Source: Nocardioides sp. SYSU D00065
Lineage (GTDB): Bacteria > Actinomycetota > Actinomycetes > Propionibacteriales > Nocardioidaceae
Direction: 5' to 3'
DNA length: 64,000 nt
Assembly: GCF_017916425.1 (NCBI RefSeq)
Contig: NZ_JAFMSX010000002.1
Location: 552,413 to 616,412, forward strand
Each line of letters opens with the position of its first letter. Position 1 is the first letter of the stretch. Under the pieces are notes generated by a model. The model did no database searches and was not told the DNA's origin. It worked only from the letters and a program-made list of their open reading frames with translations. Both the position numbers and the translations under genes were made by a program. Positions 17,451 through 27,700 of the stretch are shown piece by piece.

Positions 17451-17781
17451 CGAGCTCGGCGTGGATCGCGCCGAGCCGCTCGAGGAACGCGCGCTCGTCG
17501 AGCCGCTTGCGGCGCAGCCAGCCGGTCACCTCGTCGTTGCACTTGCTGGCGTTGCACGACGCGCACGCCGGGACCACGTTGAGCAGCGTGTAGCGCCCGC
17601 CGCGCGAGATCGCCAGCACGCAGTCCTTCTGCAGCGGCGTGCCGGTCGCGCCGCAGTACGCGCACCCGCCCCAGGCGGCCTGCAGCGCTGCCCAGTCGGC
17701 GGCGCTGAGGTCGTGCTCGACCGCTGCCATCCGGCGTTTGCGCCGCGTGGCGGCACGGGCGCGGCGGGTCTGGCGGGGCAC
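17410..17781 (-). CDS. HNH endonuclease-like protein
   Basis: A 123-residue basic protein. An arginine-rich N-terminus leads into a zinc pair CAYCG and then LQKDCVLAISRGGRYTLLN, with PACASCNASKCNDEV carrying the second zinc pair and the final HNH block. Where HNH nucleases usually have Asp-His (the general base), this protein has Asp-Cys. The GTG at 17781 includes the basic stretch; an ATG a little downstream (MAAVEHDLS) is the alternative. The protein may be a nuclease with altered chemistry or a non-cleaving nucleic-acid binder. Confidence 0.75.
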   Translation of the reverse strand: MPRQTRRARAATRRKRRMAAVEHDLSAADWAALQAAWGGCAYCGATGTPLQKDCVLAISRGGRYTLLNVVPACASCNASKCNDEVTGWLRRKRLDERAFLERLGAIHAELATAACPPGSPAAR

Positions 17782-17813
17782 GGAGCCAGGGTAGGGCCCG
17801 GCGGGTCCGACCC

Positions 17814-19046
17814 CTATCCGGCGGCCCGGCGAGTCCTGGGACTCTCCGTCTCGGTGCCCGTCGTGGCGGCGGCAGGCCGATGCAACGCGAGGGGGAGAGT
17901 CGCCACGGCGATCGCGCCGGCGATGAGGAAGGCGGTGGTGAACGACGTGAGCTGGGCGATCACCCCGATGGCGACCGAGCCGATCGCCGTACCCGCGTCG
18001 AAGCCGACGTTCCACACCGCGCTGGCGAGGTTGTGGTGCCGGCGCGAGACGGCGGCGAAGGAGATCAGCAGCGTGAGGTTCTGCAACCCGCCGTAGCAGA
18101 GGCCGACCAGCAGCATGGCGAGGAGGAAGGAGCCGACGCGGACACTGTCGGAGTCCGCGACCGACCACGCCACGAGCGCCATGCCCGCGCCGGTGAGAGG
18201 GACCAGCGGCACGAGGAAGCGCTGGGCGCCGTGGCGGTCCGCGAGCCGCCCGATCCGCCACCGGCTGAGCGCGGCCGTCAACCCCATCAGCAGCAGGCCG
18301 CCAGCCGCGACCGCGGGGCTGTCGACCATCTGCGGGGTGAACGTGATGACCGCTCCGCCCGCCAGCGTGACGGCCAGCAGCAGGAGCATCGGCCGCAGCA
18401 GCCGGAGGTACGCCGCCGACGCCGGGTCGTCCGGGTCGGGTGACGCGACCGCGTCGGGGTGCAGGTCGGGCGCGCTGACCCGGAGCGCGGACGCGAGACG
18501 GAGCGCGGCGGGGATGCCGACGAGCGGGAGGGCGCTGAGCGTGAACACCACCCAGTAGCCGGCCGTCTCGGCGATCCACGGCCCGGCGGGGAGGAGGACG
18601 ACGTTGGGCACCGCCACGGCGAGGCCGTACGCCCCGATCGCCTCGCCGCGGCGCTCGGCGCCGACCAGCGCGGCGACGGCGGCACTCCCGGTGACGGTGA
18701 GGACGCCGAAGCCGATCCCTCGCACCGCCGAGAGCGCGAGGACCGCGCCGAGCCCGTCGCTCAGCGACATCAGCACGCCGGGGGCACCGAGCAGCGCCAG
18801 CCCCACCGCGAGCACCGGCCCCCAGCCGAAGGTGCGCAGGGCACGCGGGACGAGCAGCTGGGTCAGCACGGTGAACAGCAGCAGCACGCCGTTGACGAGC
18901 CCGGAGCCGGCGGTGGTCGCTCCGCCCTCGACGGTCCACAGCGGGGCGACGGTCAGCAGCAGCGCGTACCCAGAGAAGCCCGCGCACGTCATCACCACCA
19001 GGGGCGCCATGCCTGGCTGCCGCCAGATCGGCTCCCGCGTGCTCAC
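17814..19046 (-). CDS. MFS transporter
   Basis: A 410-residue, roughly 12-helix major facilitator. The loop after helix 2 has the shortened form RALRTFGWG, and the central cytoplasmic loop (about residues 190-225) is acidic. IGRLADRHGAQRFL is the equivalent loop in the second half. The GTG start has a -10 TAGGAT 6 bases upstream on the minus strand, so it is likely leaderless. Substrate unknown; the sequence resembles drug or metabolite exporters. Confidence 0.88.
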   Translation of the reverse strand: MSTREPIWRQPGMAPLVVMTCAGFSGYALLLTVAPLWTVEGGATTAGSGLVNGVLLLFTVLTQLLVPRALRTFGWGPVLAVGLALLGAPGVLMSLSDGLGAVLALSAVRGIGFGVLTVTGSAAVAALVGAERRGEAIGAYGLAVAVPNVVLLPAGPWIAETAGYWVVFTLSALPLVGIPAALRLASALRVSAPDLHPDAVASPDPDDPASAAYLRLLRPMLLLLAVTLAGGAVITFTPQMVDSPAVAAGGLLLMGLTAALSRWRIGRLADRHGAQRFLVPLVPLTGAGMALVAWSVADSDSVRVGSFLLAMLLVGLCYGGLQNLTLLISFAAVSRRHHNLASAVWNVGFDAGTAIGSVAIGVIAQLTSFTTAFLIAGAIAVATLPLALHRPAAATTGTETESPRTRRAAG

Positions 19047-19141
19047 CGGGGGATCCTACGGGCGGGGTCGGACGGCCCTTTCATCCCGGCCGCGGCCGGA
19101 CACGTTGCTGCAGCGATGCGGTCGCCGCTTAGGGTCGCGCC

Positions 19142-20785
19142 GTGAACCTCAACCGTTTCGGCGCAGTCGTAGCGCTGGCCCTGCTCGGAACGCTGTGCTC
19201 GGCACCCGCCGGAGTGACGGCGACGCAGCAGATGCCTGCCGGTCAGATCGTGAGGGGGATTCCCCGCGTCGTGGCCAGCGGCGGCCCGAGCGGCCACGTC
19301 TACATCGGAAGCAGCACCGAGGTCGTCGAAGTGACTGCCGACGGGCAGCTCGTTCGCACCTTGGACAGCATCCCCGCACCGGTCACAGCCCTGGCGGTCG
19401 ACTCCGACGGTGCCGTCTACAGCACCAGGCAGACCGGCGGCCACGCGATGGAGACGGAGATTCGCAAGACGTCTGCGGATGGAACGCTCGCCTGGACCAC
19501 CACGAGGCAGATGGTCCAGTCAGGGGGCCTGGCCGTCGCTGATGGACGGGTGTGGTGGCGCGGGCTCAATTCGCTCGACTCGGCCCGCACGACAGATGGA
19601 TCCGCAGCCCCGAGCATCACGATGTCGAGTCGCGACCTGTCAGCCACGCCCGGAGGAAACCTGCTTCTCTCCACCGCAGACGGCGCCATCGAAGTCACGC
19701 CCGCCGGTGCTGAGGTGCGTCGGATCCCGGAGTTCCGGGGAGCGATCGCATCGAGCCCCGAGGGCCATGTCTACGGCGACGAGACGTCGTGGGGCCCCGG
19801 CCCTGGCATGCGCCTGACCAAGTTCGACATCAGCACCGCCGCTCGATCGACGGGCCAGTCCGCCAGCACCTACCTGGTGGACGTTGCCGCGACCGGTGAC
19901 GACGTCGTCTGGACGGTCCAGTCGGACGGGTCCTCGTGGTTCCTTGTGCGTCTGGACGGCTCGACGCCCGACGTCGTGCTGAAGACGAGCGACCTGATCA
20001 CCGACACCAACCGCACCATCACGCTGGACGCAAGCGCCTCGGCGGTCCCCTTCGGCAGCATCCGACTCTTCGAGTGGGACCTCGACGGCGACGGCACCTT
20101 CGAGACATCGACGGGCACGGAGCCGCGCATCCACCACAGGTACGCCAGCCGGGGTGCGCGTAGCCCCGCCGTCCGAGCGACCTCAACGCGCGGGGGCAGC
20201 GCCGTCGCGACGGTGTCGGTCGACGTGCGCGAGGGGCCCGCTGCTGGTCCGGTCGGCGTCTCCATCAACGGGGGCGCGCGGTACACGAACGACCCCGACG
20301 TCACGATGCACCTGCGGTGGCCGACCTTCGCTCAAGAGTTCGTCATCAGCAACGACGGCGGGTTCGTCCCTGCCACGCGAGCGCCGGTCGTCTCGACGTA
20401 CCGCTGGCGCCTGGACGGATCGGGTCCCGAGCGCCTGCCGAAGACGATCTACGTCAGGTTCATGGGCGGTGCGTCCGGCGCGGAGACCTACCAGGACGAC
20501 ATCATACTCGACCAGACGAGGCCCTCGATCGAGTCGGGAGCCGCCACGCCTACGCGAGCGAGCAACCGCGCAGCGTCTGCGCCCCGCCGTGTCTTCCGCG
20601 TCCGGGTCATCGCGAAGGACAAGACGTCCGGTGTCGCCCGGATGCAGGTGACCCATCGCAAGAGCCGACCTGGCAAGTGGCTGAGCTACACGAGGAGCCG
20701 GTCCTACACCACCAGCAAGCGCACGATCTTCGTGCGGGTGCAGGACCGTGCGGGCAACGTCTCGAAGTGGAAGCGCCTCGCCTGA
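19142..20785 (+). CDS. Secreted protein with beta-propeller-like N-terminus and PKD domain
   Basis: A 547-residue exported protein. The signal peptide is residues 1 to about 27. Residues about 45-260 hold repeating short blades such as GHVYIGSSTEVVEVTADGQL and LLLSTADGAIEVTPAGAEV, a propeller-like pattern. A PKD-type beta domain at about 285-360 contains RLFEWDLDGDGTFETSTG. The C-terminus has a basic module (VRVIAKDKTSGVARMQVTHR and VRVQDRAGNVSKW) seen in actinobacterial surface proteins. The GTG start lies 6 bases after a TAGGGT -10, so it is probably leaderless. It is likely a cell-surface or adhesive protein; the ligand is unknown. Confidence 0.75.
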   Translation: MNLNRFGAVVALALLGTLCSAPAGVTATQQMPAGQIVRGIPRVVASGGPSGHVYIGSSTEVVEVTADGQLVRTLDSIPAPVTALAVDSDGAVYSTRQTGGHAMETEIRKTSADGTLAWTTTRQMVQSGGLAVADGRVWWRGLNSLDSARTTDGSAAPSITMSSRDLSATPGGNLLLSTADGAIEVTPAGAEVRRIPEFRGAIASSPEGHVYGDETSWGPGPGMRLTKFDISTAARSTGQSASTYLVDVAATGDDVVWTVQSDGSSWFLVRLDGSTPDVVLKTSDLITDTNRTITLDASASAVPFGSIRLFEWDLDGDGTFETSTGTEPRIHHRYASRGARSPAVRATSTRGGSAVATVSVDVREGPAAGPVGVSINGGARYTNDPDVTMHLRWPTFAQEFVISNDGGFVPATRAPVVSTYRWRLDGSGPERLPKTIYVRFMGGASGAETYQDDIILDQTRPSIESGAATPTRASNRAASAPRRVFRVRVIAKDKTSGVARMQVTHRKSRPGKWLSYTRSRSYTTSKRTIFVRVQDRAGNVSKWKRLA

Positions 20786-20810
20786 CGACCGGCCGGGCAC
20801 GAAGCATCGA

Positions 20811-21164
20811 TCACAGTGTCGACTCGCCGTCGAGCGCGTAAGCGGTCTGTTCGCCCTCCACCATGCCTTCGAAGTACTGCATGTGCTCGCGTGACGCGTC
20901 GACCCCGTACGCCTCGTCGAAGAGCGGTTCGAGGTTCCAGTCGTCCAGATCCGAAGGCCCATGGAAGAACATCAGCCAGGCGCGTGTGCACCCCGGGGGT
21001 TGATCTGCGGCGGGACGCATGAGCTGCCACATACCGACCTGGTGTGGCCGAACTTGGACCTCTGCGGGCACGACCACGTCGCGCATGAACGCTTCGAAGT
21101 CGTCGTCCCTGCCCGCCTTGACGTGGGTGGCCAGCACATACCGCGGAGAGCTCGTGATCGCCAT
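20811..21164 (-). CDS. Small protein of possible dimeric alpha/beta-barrel type
   Basis: A 117-residue soluble protein without signal or membrane segments. RYVLATHVKAGRDDDFEAFM at the start and a later MWQLMRPA followed by WLMFFHG resemble the ferredoxin-like dimeric barrels (EthD/ABM type), but the match is weak. No catalytic motif was recognised. It ends 25 bases from the convergent PKD-protein gene. Confidence 0.65.
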   Translation of the reverse strand: MAITSSPRYVLATHVKAGRDDDFEAFMRDVVVPAEVQVRPHQVGMWQLMRPAADQPPGCTRAWLMFFHGPSDLDDWNLEPLFDEAYGVDASREHMQYFEGMVEGEQTAYALDGESTL

Positions 21165-21265
21165 GGTCTACTCCTTGAGCGCCGGGTCCTTCACGATGAC
21201 GCATCGCCCAGCTGGTGGCAATGCCGCTCACCGTGACGAACGAGCTCCTCCGGCCATCATGACCA

Positions 21266-21302
21266 GACGACCCCCGCCCTGGGATCCAGGGCGGGGGTCG
21301 TC
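21266..21302 (-). terminator. Strong hairpin terminator of the large secreted-protein gene
   Basis: A perfect 17-bp stem with a 3-base loop, GACGACCCCCGCCCTGG on one side, 17 bases after the stop at 21320. It is one of the most stable hairpins in the window. Confidence 0.85.
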
Positions 21303-21319
21303 GAGATCCTCAACCGGTG

Positions 21320-24300
21320 TCAGCCGCGCAGCACCTTCACGATCACGCTGCGGGTCACCTCACGGTCGCCGATCGTCATCTCGACCATGACGCGGTGACG
21401 ACCGAGGCGGGCCGAGTCGCCGATCGCAAACCGGAAGGCCCGGTGCCGGGTGCTTCCGGCCGGCACCTTCTTCATCGTGACCACCCGCGTGCCCGTGGCA
21501 CGCAGCGCCTTCGGTGCGCGTGCCCGGATGGTCGACCGCAACGTGCTCGCGGTCTTGTTCCGGAGGATGAACGCGAGCCGCGCCTCGTCCCCGCGCTGGA
21601 CCGTGACGACCCGCTTCCGCGCTTCGAACACGACGGAGCCCCGCGGACCGCGCGGACCCTGGGGACCCTGGGGACCCTGGGGGCCCGTCGCACCCGGCAC
21701 GCCGACCGGACCCTGCGGACCTGTCAGCCCCAGTGCGCCGGACTCGCCACCCGGCCCCTGCGGACCCTGCGGACCGATCGGTCCGACTGGGCCGTCCTCG
21801 CCCGGCTCGCCGGGCTCGCCCTGGACCGGAGCGGTGCTCAATCCGGTCAGCGGGACTTCGACCTGTCCTTCCGGCGTGTTGGCCTCCAGCACCAGCTCGC
21901 CGGTCGACGTCGTGTCGGCCGTGGACGGCGAGAACCGCACCAGCACCTCGCACGCCGCTCCGGCAGCGATCGTCACGTCGACGCAGTCCTGGCCCGCCAG
22001 GACGAACTCGCCGGCCGGGCTCGTGCCGGTACCGCCGAGAGAGACAGCGCTGATCCGCAGCGGCTCGTCGCCGCTGTTGGTCACAACCACCCGCTGACCC
22101 ACGCCGACCGTGCCCACCGGCTGGGACGGGAACACCGGCGCGGGCGCGTCGATGCGTGCCCCGGGACCGGTGTACGGCACCACCTGGACGGTGCGCTCGG
22201 CCGTGACGGGCGCCAGCGAGGCGGCGTCGGTGAGCTCACGCATCGAGTCGTTCGTGACCGTCAGCGTCACCGAGCCGGCCCGCAGGCCGGTCAGCGCACG
22301 GGTCTCGGGGTCCAGGATGGCCACCTTGCGGGCCTTCCGGGCCGCCGCGACGGCGCCCTCACCGGAGCCGATGGCCAGCTGTGGGTCGCCGGACCAGTGG
22401 ACCGACATCGGGTAGGCCAGTGGCACGACCCGGCTCCCGGCCACCACCCCGGAGGGCTGGACGACGTGGCCGCTGAGCGTGGCGGTGCGGCTCACCTCGA
22501 GTGCCTCGGGTGCGTTGACCACCGTCTCCTGGGAGAAGGCCCGGACGTCGGCGGTCAGCCACCGCTCGCCCGCTGAGGCGTCGCGGTCGACGTTCCAGTT
22601 CAGCCACCCCGTGATGCCACCGCGGTCGGGCGCGCCGTACGGCGCCTTGCCCGCCGTCGGGAGCACGACGTAGGGGACGCCCTCGGTGCGATGCACGTTC
22701 GCGATCTGCGCGTGCGCGCCGACCATGGCGACGCCCTTGTTGCTCCCGGCGCGGAAGTCGGACAGGAGCTTCTCGATCAGTCGCACCTCCATCCGGTCGC
22801 CGAGCTGGCTCGAGGCCGTCTCGGCGGGGTCGCGGACCGGGTGGTGGGCGAAGACCATGACGTTGCTGATGCTCGCGTCGTCCGCCGCCGTGGCCAGCGC
22901 CTCCTCGAGCATCGGCAGCTGGTCCCAGTCCGAGCCGCGCAGGGACCCGAGCGCGCTGTTGAGCAGCACGAACCGGGTGCCCTTGTGGTCGAAGGTGCGG
23001 AACGGGCGGCCGAACTCGGCCGTCCAGCTCGCCAGGGTCGACTGCACGTTGTTGACGCCGTAGGACTCGTGGTTCCCGGGCACGTAGTAGCAGGGCACCG
23101 TGCCCGACGCGGGGTCCGGGGTGCTCTCGGGCGCGGGCTCCTCACCCACGGCGATCAGGTCGCAGCCGCCCGCCTCGAGGGTCTCGCGCGCCAGCGCGAC
23201 GTCCTCGGGCAGGCCCCGGTCGATGATGTCGCCGTTGAGCACGACCAGGTCGGGGTTCTGCGCGCGGATCCGGGCGAGTGCGGCGACCGCGACCTTGGTG
23301 AGCTCCGGCTGGGAGGCGGTGAACTGCACGTCCGAGAGGGTCGCGAAGCTCCAGTCCTGCCCCTCCTCCATGCTCCCGTCAGCGGAGAAGAGCGGGTCGG
23401 ACCGCAGCGGGTCCTGGGCCGGGAGCTCGATCTGCGAGGGGACGTCGGCCTCCACCCCACCGAAGATGAAGTGTCCTGGCTTCTGCTGATCGACGGCCGT
23501 GTTGATGCCCTGGAACGAGTTGAACCGGACGGGGAACGTCGCGGTCGAGGGGATGGTGAACGTGACGTACTGCCACTGGTCCGAGGCCACCAGCCCGGTG
23601 CCGTAGAGACCGATGGACTTGCCTGCCGCGTCCCAGAAACCGGCGTAGGTCAGACCGGACGGGATCATCACGTCGGACTTGATCTTGAGACGCACGCGCA
23701 GCGGCTGCCCGGGGATCTCCACCCACCGGCTGGGGACCCCGGCCGCGGTGATGCCCTTGTTGCGGGCGGCGTTGAAGTCCAGCCGCAGGCCCTCGGCCAC
23801 CTTGGTGATCGCGATGGTCGAGCCGGCGGTGCCGTTCGTGGTCCAGCGTCCGTTGCCGGCGTACTCGTCGTCGAAGGCGTACGGGCGCACGGTCTGCACC
23901 CCGACGGTGATCGGCAGCTTCGCCGTCTGGCCCCCGGCGCGCAGGACCAGCACGGTGCCGCCGTCGGCGACCGGAGTGATCTTGAGGCCGGTGCCCGAGG
24001 GCGTGATCCTGACGACCGCCCGGTCGTAGTCGAGCTCCAGGTCGGGGGACTCGACGGGAGCGGTGAAGCCCGCGGCGTCGCGACCGGTGACCCGCAGCTG
24101 CACGGCGTTGGCGGGGACCGGGTCGGTGATGGCGATCCGGTTGCTGGACAGTTCCAGAGTGCGGAGCGGGCCCAGGACCCGGACCCGGGCCTGGCCGGCG
24201 GCGCCGTCGGTGGTGCCCCTGACGGTGATCGGGCCGATGGCCGTCGCGGGGGCCGCGAGCAACCCGCCGTCGATCGCCCCGGCGGAGGTGCTCCACCGCA

Positions 24301-25660
24301 CGGCGCCGGGCGCCAGCGGGACGGGGGTCAGGTGGTCGTCGACAGCCTTCGCGCTCAGGGTCCGGTGGAGGCCGGGGAACACCTTCGCGTCGCCGGTGCC
24401 CGGGGTGACCACGAGCTGCTCGGCCTTGCCGGTGCCCGGGGCCACGAAGACGCCGACCCCGTTCGGGTCGAGCCGCTCGCCGCCGTCGGAGGGCACGTTG
24501 CGGACGGTGACGCCCGACTCGCCGAGCGAGCGCGCGACCATGGTGGTCGAGCCGCCGCCGTCGAGGTTCCAGGCCGTCTCGGCGCCCTGGCTGACCATGA
24601 ACGCCGCCAGCTCGCGCATCGTCATGCCGAGGACGGGCGACTGCCGGCCATCGTTGGTGACAAGCAGCATCGTCTGGCCGTCGTCCTTGAACCCGATGAC
24701 GGTGCGCGGGTGCACGTCGTTGTCGAGCTCGGAGTCCGGACGGGCGACGCCGTCGCGCACGAGCTCGCGGTTGCTCCCGATCACGAACTTCATCTCGCGA
24801 GCGACGGCGTCGCGCAGGCCGTAGCTCAGGGTCGCGGCGTCCCCCACGGACAGGGCGCGGATCGCGGCGGCGCCGGCCTCGCGGCCCACCAGCACGAATG
24901 CCCCGGCCGGGATCGCTCCCTCACCGGCAGCGGCCGGGTCGACCGAGACCACGGTGTCGTCCTGCACCAGCACCGACGCCACGTCCTGGGCGCCCCGGAC
25001 CCCGACGGCGCGGTTGTAGGTCCCCCACATGGAGTTGTAGGCGTGGATCGAGTCGGTCGGGGAGGCCGCCACGCTGTTCGAGGAGTTGAGGGTGGTGACG
25101 ACGTGGCTGGTGCCGCCGAAGGTGGCGGTGGCCTCCAGCGCCATGTCGACCGCGCGGCCGATGCCGTCGAGGCCCACCCCCACGTGTCCCCACGCTCCGT
25201 GGTCCGAGGACTTGAGCAGCTCGTTGTCCTTGACCGCCGCCCCCAGCGGAGCGCCAGAGTTGCTGATGTCGAAGAAGTCGCCGTTCACCCCGGCGACCGC
25301 GCCGGCCTTGTTGGCCTTGACCGAGATCGCGTTGCGCTCAGTCACGGTCTCGCCCGCCAGCAGGTCGCTGGTCACGGCCGGCTCGGCGAGGTCGACCGAG
25401 AGGATGCGCTGGTCGTACCAGCCCTTCGGGGTGACCGAGGTGAGGCTGCGCAGGGTGATGCCCGGACCGATCTCCTCCGTCTCGTCGACCAGAGAGAGCG
25501 AGTCGGGGGCTGCGGCGTCCGCCGTGACCGACGGGGGAGCGGCCGTGGCTGGTGCCGCCGGGAGGCCGCCGAGGACGCCGGCCACCAGCGCGGACGCGGT
25601 GACGGCGGTGAGGGAGGATCGGAGTCGTGGTCGGCCCGATCGGTAGGGCAAGAGGGGCAT
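21320..25660 (-). CDS. Large secreted multidomain protein: phosphodiester glycosidase, metallophosphoesterase, HYDIN-like and collagen-like modules
   Basis: A 1446-residue exported protein with a signal peptide ending near residue 41. Modules in order: (1) phosphodiester-glycosidase/NAGPA-type domain, about 70-405, with GVNGDFFDI and [12 protein letters not shown]; (2) beta-rich Ig-like and carbohydrate-binding-like region, about 410-760; (3) calcineurin-like phosphoesterase, about 765-1000, with [27 protein letters not shown] and GAHAQ; (4) a HYDIN/choice-of-anchor-D-like domain, about 1170-1275; (5) twenty uninterrupted Gly-X-Y triplets, about 1275-1335; (6) a basic C-terminal beta domain. 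Two phosphodiester-cleaving modules on one chain suggest processing of a cell-wall or extracellular phosphodiester polymer. The substrate is unknown. GAGG lies before the ATG. Confidence 0.88.
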   Translation of the reverse strand: MPLLPYRSGRPRLRSSLTAVTASALVAGVLGGLPAAPATAAPPSVTADAAAPDSLSLVDETEEIGPGITLRSLTSVTPKGWYDQRILSVDLAEPAVTSDLLAGETVTERNAISVKANKAGAVAGVNGDFFDISNSGAPLGAAVKDNELLKSSDHGAWGHVGVGLDGIGRAVDMALEATATFGGTSHVVTTLNSSNSVAASPTDSIHAYNSMWGTYNRAVGVRGAQDVASVLVQDDTVVSVDPAAAGEGAIPAGAFVLVGREAGAAAIRALSVGDAATLSYGLRDAVAREMKFVIGSNRELVRDGVARPDSELDNDVHPRTVIGFKDDGQTMLLVTNDGRQSPVLGMTMRELAAFMVSQGAETAWNLDGGGSTTMVARSLGESGVTVRNVPSDGGERLDPNGVGVFVAPGTGKAEQLVVTPGTGDAKVFPGLHRTLSAKAVDDHLTPVPLAPGAVRWSTSAGAIDGGLLAAPATAIGPITVRGTTDGAAGQARVRVLGPLRTLELSSNRIAITDPVPANAVQLRVTGRDAAGFTAPVESPDLELDYDRAVVRITPSGTGLKITPVADGGTVLVLRAGGQTAKLPITVGVQTVRPYAFDDEYAGNGRWTTNGTAGSTIAITKVAEGLRLDFNAARNKGITAAGVPSRWVEIPGQPLRVRLKIKSDVMIPSGLTYAGFWDAAGKSIGLYGTGLVASDQWQYVTFTIPSTATFPVRFNSFQGINTAVDQQKPGHFIFGGVEADVPSQIELPAQDPLRSDPLFSADGSMEEGQDWSFATLSDVQFTASQPELTKVAVAALARIRAQNPDLVVLNGDIIDRGLPEDVALARETLEAGGCDLIAVGEEPAPESTPDPASGTVPCYYVPGNHESYGVNNVQSTLASWTAEFGRPFRTFDHKGTRFVLLNSALGSLRGSDWDQLPMLEEALATAADDASISNVMVFAHHPVRDPAETASSQLGDRMEVRLIEKLLSDFRAGSNKGVAMVGAHAQIANVHRTEGVPYVVLPTAGKAPYGAPDRGGITGWLNWNVDRDASAGERWLTADVRAFSQETVVNAPEALEVSRTATLSGHVVQPSGVVAGSRVVPLAYPMSVHWSGDPQLAIGSGEGAVAAARKARKVAILDPETRALTGLRAGSVTLTVTNDSMRELTDAASLAPVTAERTVQVVPYTGPGARIDAPAPVFPSQPVGTVGVGQRVVVTNSGDEPLRISAVSLGGTGTSPAGEFVLAGQDCVDVTIAAGAACEVLVRFSPSTADTTSTGELVLEANTPEGQVEVPLTGLSTAPVQGEPGEPGEDGPVGPIGPQGPQGPGGESGALGLTGPQGPVGVPGATGPQGPQGPQGPRGPRGSVVFEARKRVVTVQRGDEARLAFILRNKTASTLRSTIRARAPKALRATGTRVVTMKKVPAGSTRHRAFRFAIGDSARLGRHRVMVEMTIGDREVTRSVIVKVLRG

Positions 25661-25960
25661 GCGTCAACCTCGTGTAGGGGTGCTCGACACCGCGATCGCG
25701 GTACCGCGCCATCCATCCAGTCGACCGGAGCCGTCGACCGTCGGCCGAACTGTTCCCACACGAACGGACGGTGAAGAATCTCCGTCCGGCGCGGCAGCCG
25801 TCCCCGGGGTCTCGGTCCGAGATCGTGCCTCGCCTGAAGTCGTGGAGGATCGGCGCGCGCGCGTGGGCGGCTGAGCCGGCGGAAGGACGTACTTCCTGCG
25901 CGTAGGTCGTGCTGGTCGACCTGCCGATCACTGTCGGGCGGGCCAAGGGAAGATGTCGGC
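25661..25960. other. Intergenic region between divergent genes
   Basis: This 300-base gap separates the start of the large secreted-protein gene from the aldolase gene and must hold both promoters. On the minus strand a GGGAAC element near 25757 could be an ECF-type -35, but no matching -10 is clear. A GGGAAGA ribosome site precedes the aldolase. No gene, tRNA or repeat is visible. Confidence 0.5.
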
Positions 25961-26707
25961 ATGGCCATGAATGAGGACGGCGTACGGCGGCGGTGGTCCG
26001 AGGGGCAGCCCTGCCATGGGCTGTGGAGCCTGCTGCCAGGCGCCGTGAGCGCTGAGGTCCTCGCACGGACGGGTCCCGACTTCGTCGTCGTGGACCTGCA
26101 GCACGGGGCTGTGGCCGAGGCCGAGCTTCCCGGGGTCACCGCAGCCATCAGGGCAGCAGGCTCGATGCCGCTGGTGCGGACACGCAGCCCGCTGTTCGCC
26201 GACGTCGGTCGCCCCCTTGACCTCGGTGCCAGCGGTGTCATCGTGCCGAACGTGCGCGACGCCGATCACGCCCGGCAGGTCGTCGCCGCCACCCGCTACG
26301 CCCCAGCCGGTGGGCGGTCCATCGGCCGCCTCTCAGGCGGAGCCGATCAGCCGCTGGTCATCGTCATGGTGGAGACCGCGACAGCACTCGACGACCTCGA
26401 CGCCATCTTGCAGGTGGAAGGTCTGGACGGGGTCTACGTCGGCCCTGGGGACCTCTCCCTGTCCCTGGAGCTCGCAGGCGCGGATCGCGCCGGCGAGCTG
26501 CGTCAGGTCCTGTCCTCGATCATCGCCCGGGCCGTCTCCGCCGGGACACCTGTCGGTGTCCATGCCTACAACGGGGACGACGCCGCACGCTATGCCGCTG
26601 AGGGAGCAACCATCGTGACCGTCTCCGTGGACTCCGTCGCGCTGAGTGAGCTCATGAAGCACCACCTCGCCGTCGCCCGCGGCCAGCGAGGGACGGGCGA
26701 CGCCTGA
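25961..26707 (+). CDS. HpcH/HpaI family aldolase/lyase
   Basis: A 248-residue class II (metal-dependent) aldolase of the HpaI type, which reversibly joins pyruvate to an aldehyde. DFVVVDLQHGAV carries the catalytic histidine, VRTRSP the pyruvate-binding arginine, and VMVETATALDDLD and YVGPGDLSLSLE the metal-binding glutamate and aspartate. The start may be the ATG at 25961 or the one 6 bases later. It stands alone, so the pathway is unclear. The G+C begins to drop just after its stop. Confidence 0.88.
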   Translation: MAMNEDGVRRRWSEGQPCHGLWSLLPGAVSAEVLARTGPDFVVVDLQHGAVAEAELPGVTAAIRAAGSMPLVRTRSPLFADVGRPLDLGASGVIVPNVRDADHARQVVAATRYAPAGGRSIGRLSGGADQPLVIVMVETATALDDLDAILQVEGLDGVYVGPGDLSLSLELAGADRAGELRQVLSSIIARAVSAGTPVGVHAYNGDDAARYAAEGATIVTVSVDSVALSELMKHHLAVARGQRGTGDA

Positions 26708-26767
26708 TCGTGGCGGAAAGACGCATCGGCTGCATGCCACTTGTGGCGTTGCGGACCGGTGATCCAA

Positions 26768-27577
26768 TCAGTCGTCGACTCTCCGTGTAGCGCGTTCCTC
26801 GGCTACTCGTGCAGACCGCGCCTGATCAGTCGCGGCACGCTTGAGTTCCAGACTGCGAACGATGCCAGCCGCGGCTCGCCGGTCGACGGGTTGACGGTCG
26901 AGCTGACCGAGCCAATCCATGAACCGTCTCCCTGCGATGAACTCAATGCCGTCGACTTTTGCTCCGTCCGGCACTCCGTGCTGGGCAGCGCCCCACAGGA
27001 CAACGACGGATGTGACGCTGAGCGGGTTCACTCTCGCCCGGCGCGTGCCTCGGGAGTCACCCTTCAGCAGGTCACGAGTCAAAGCTTCTGCCCGAAGGCG
27101 CATTCTGTGGGCCGCCCGTGCCATCTCGGCGCGGTCGTGGACCTGGCTGCGCCATTTGGAATCGACCGCCACCAGACCGCCCATCCGTGTGACGACGAGA
27201 TGGTCGATGTCGCCCTGCTGCAGCCCGAGGCTGTCCACCCATCCCCAGACGAGTCTCTTGCGCTTGGCGCGCTGAAGTTCGCTGCGGGTGTTGTCCTCGC
27301 TCCAGGCCCCACGTACGTGCCAGATGGCGTTCGCGTCGTGCGCCAAGAAGGCTGTGTGAATCAAGTGGAAGTACCCAGCGACCAACGCGGTCGGCAACGC
27401 CCCCATGAGCCACCACCTGAAGCCGGAGTCAGGCAGCAGCGTCAGCACACCGACGCTGACGGCGATCAAACCGATCAACCCCACGGTGGAGACGGCTACA
27501 AGCCTCTGGTTGCGGCGAAGCCAGAGGCGCCACCGCCGCCGGAAATCGCGGCGCGAGTACGGATGGTGTTTGGGCAT
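26768..27577 (-). CDS. Membrane-anchored NERD-domain protein
   Basis: A 269-residue protein. A basic N-terminus leads to two close hydrophobic helices (about 30-47 and 53-75), then a NERD nuclease-related domain at about 90-170. That domain shows AWSEDNTRSELQRAKRK, GDIDHLVVTRMGG and LVAVDSKWRS, matching the acidic and lysine positions of the restriction-endonuclease-like fold. A C-terminal alpha/beta part follows (VTSVVVLWG). The start at 27577 (MPKHHPYS) has GGAG 6 bases upstream; an in-frame start at 27676 would add 33 unlikely residues. NERD proteins are often found on mobile or defence-related DNA. Confidence 0.78.
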   Translation of the reverse strand: MPKHHPYSRRDFRRRWRLWLRRNQRLVAVSTVGLIGLIAVSVGVLTLLPDSGFRWWLMGALPTALVAGYFHLIHTAFLAHDANAIWHVRGAWSEDNTRSELQRAKRKRLVWGWVDSLGLQQGDIDHLVVTRMGGLVAVDSKWRSQVHDRAEMARAAHRMRLRAEALTRDLLKGDSRGTRRARVNPLSVTSVVVLWGAAQHGVPDGAKVDGIEFIAGRRFMDWLGQLDRQPVDRRAAAGIVRSLELKRAATDQARSARVAEERATRRVDD

Positions 27578-27700
27578 GAGCACTCCACACGAGGGTCGGT
27601 GCATCGGTCCAAGCCGACCGGCAGCCCGCCTGGGGACGCTGTTCGAGAACCGAGGGACCACCCGAACGGAAGCCACCTCGCGTGAGGACCAACCAACGTC

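Noticed and set aside
22691..25774. Long plus-strand open frame of about 1000 codons opposite the large secreted-protein gene
   Set aside because: Its product is a low-complexity run of Arg, Gly, Ala and His caused by G/C-rich third positions on the other strand. The minus-strand frame has clear enzyme motifs, a signal peptide and a terminator.
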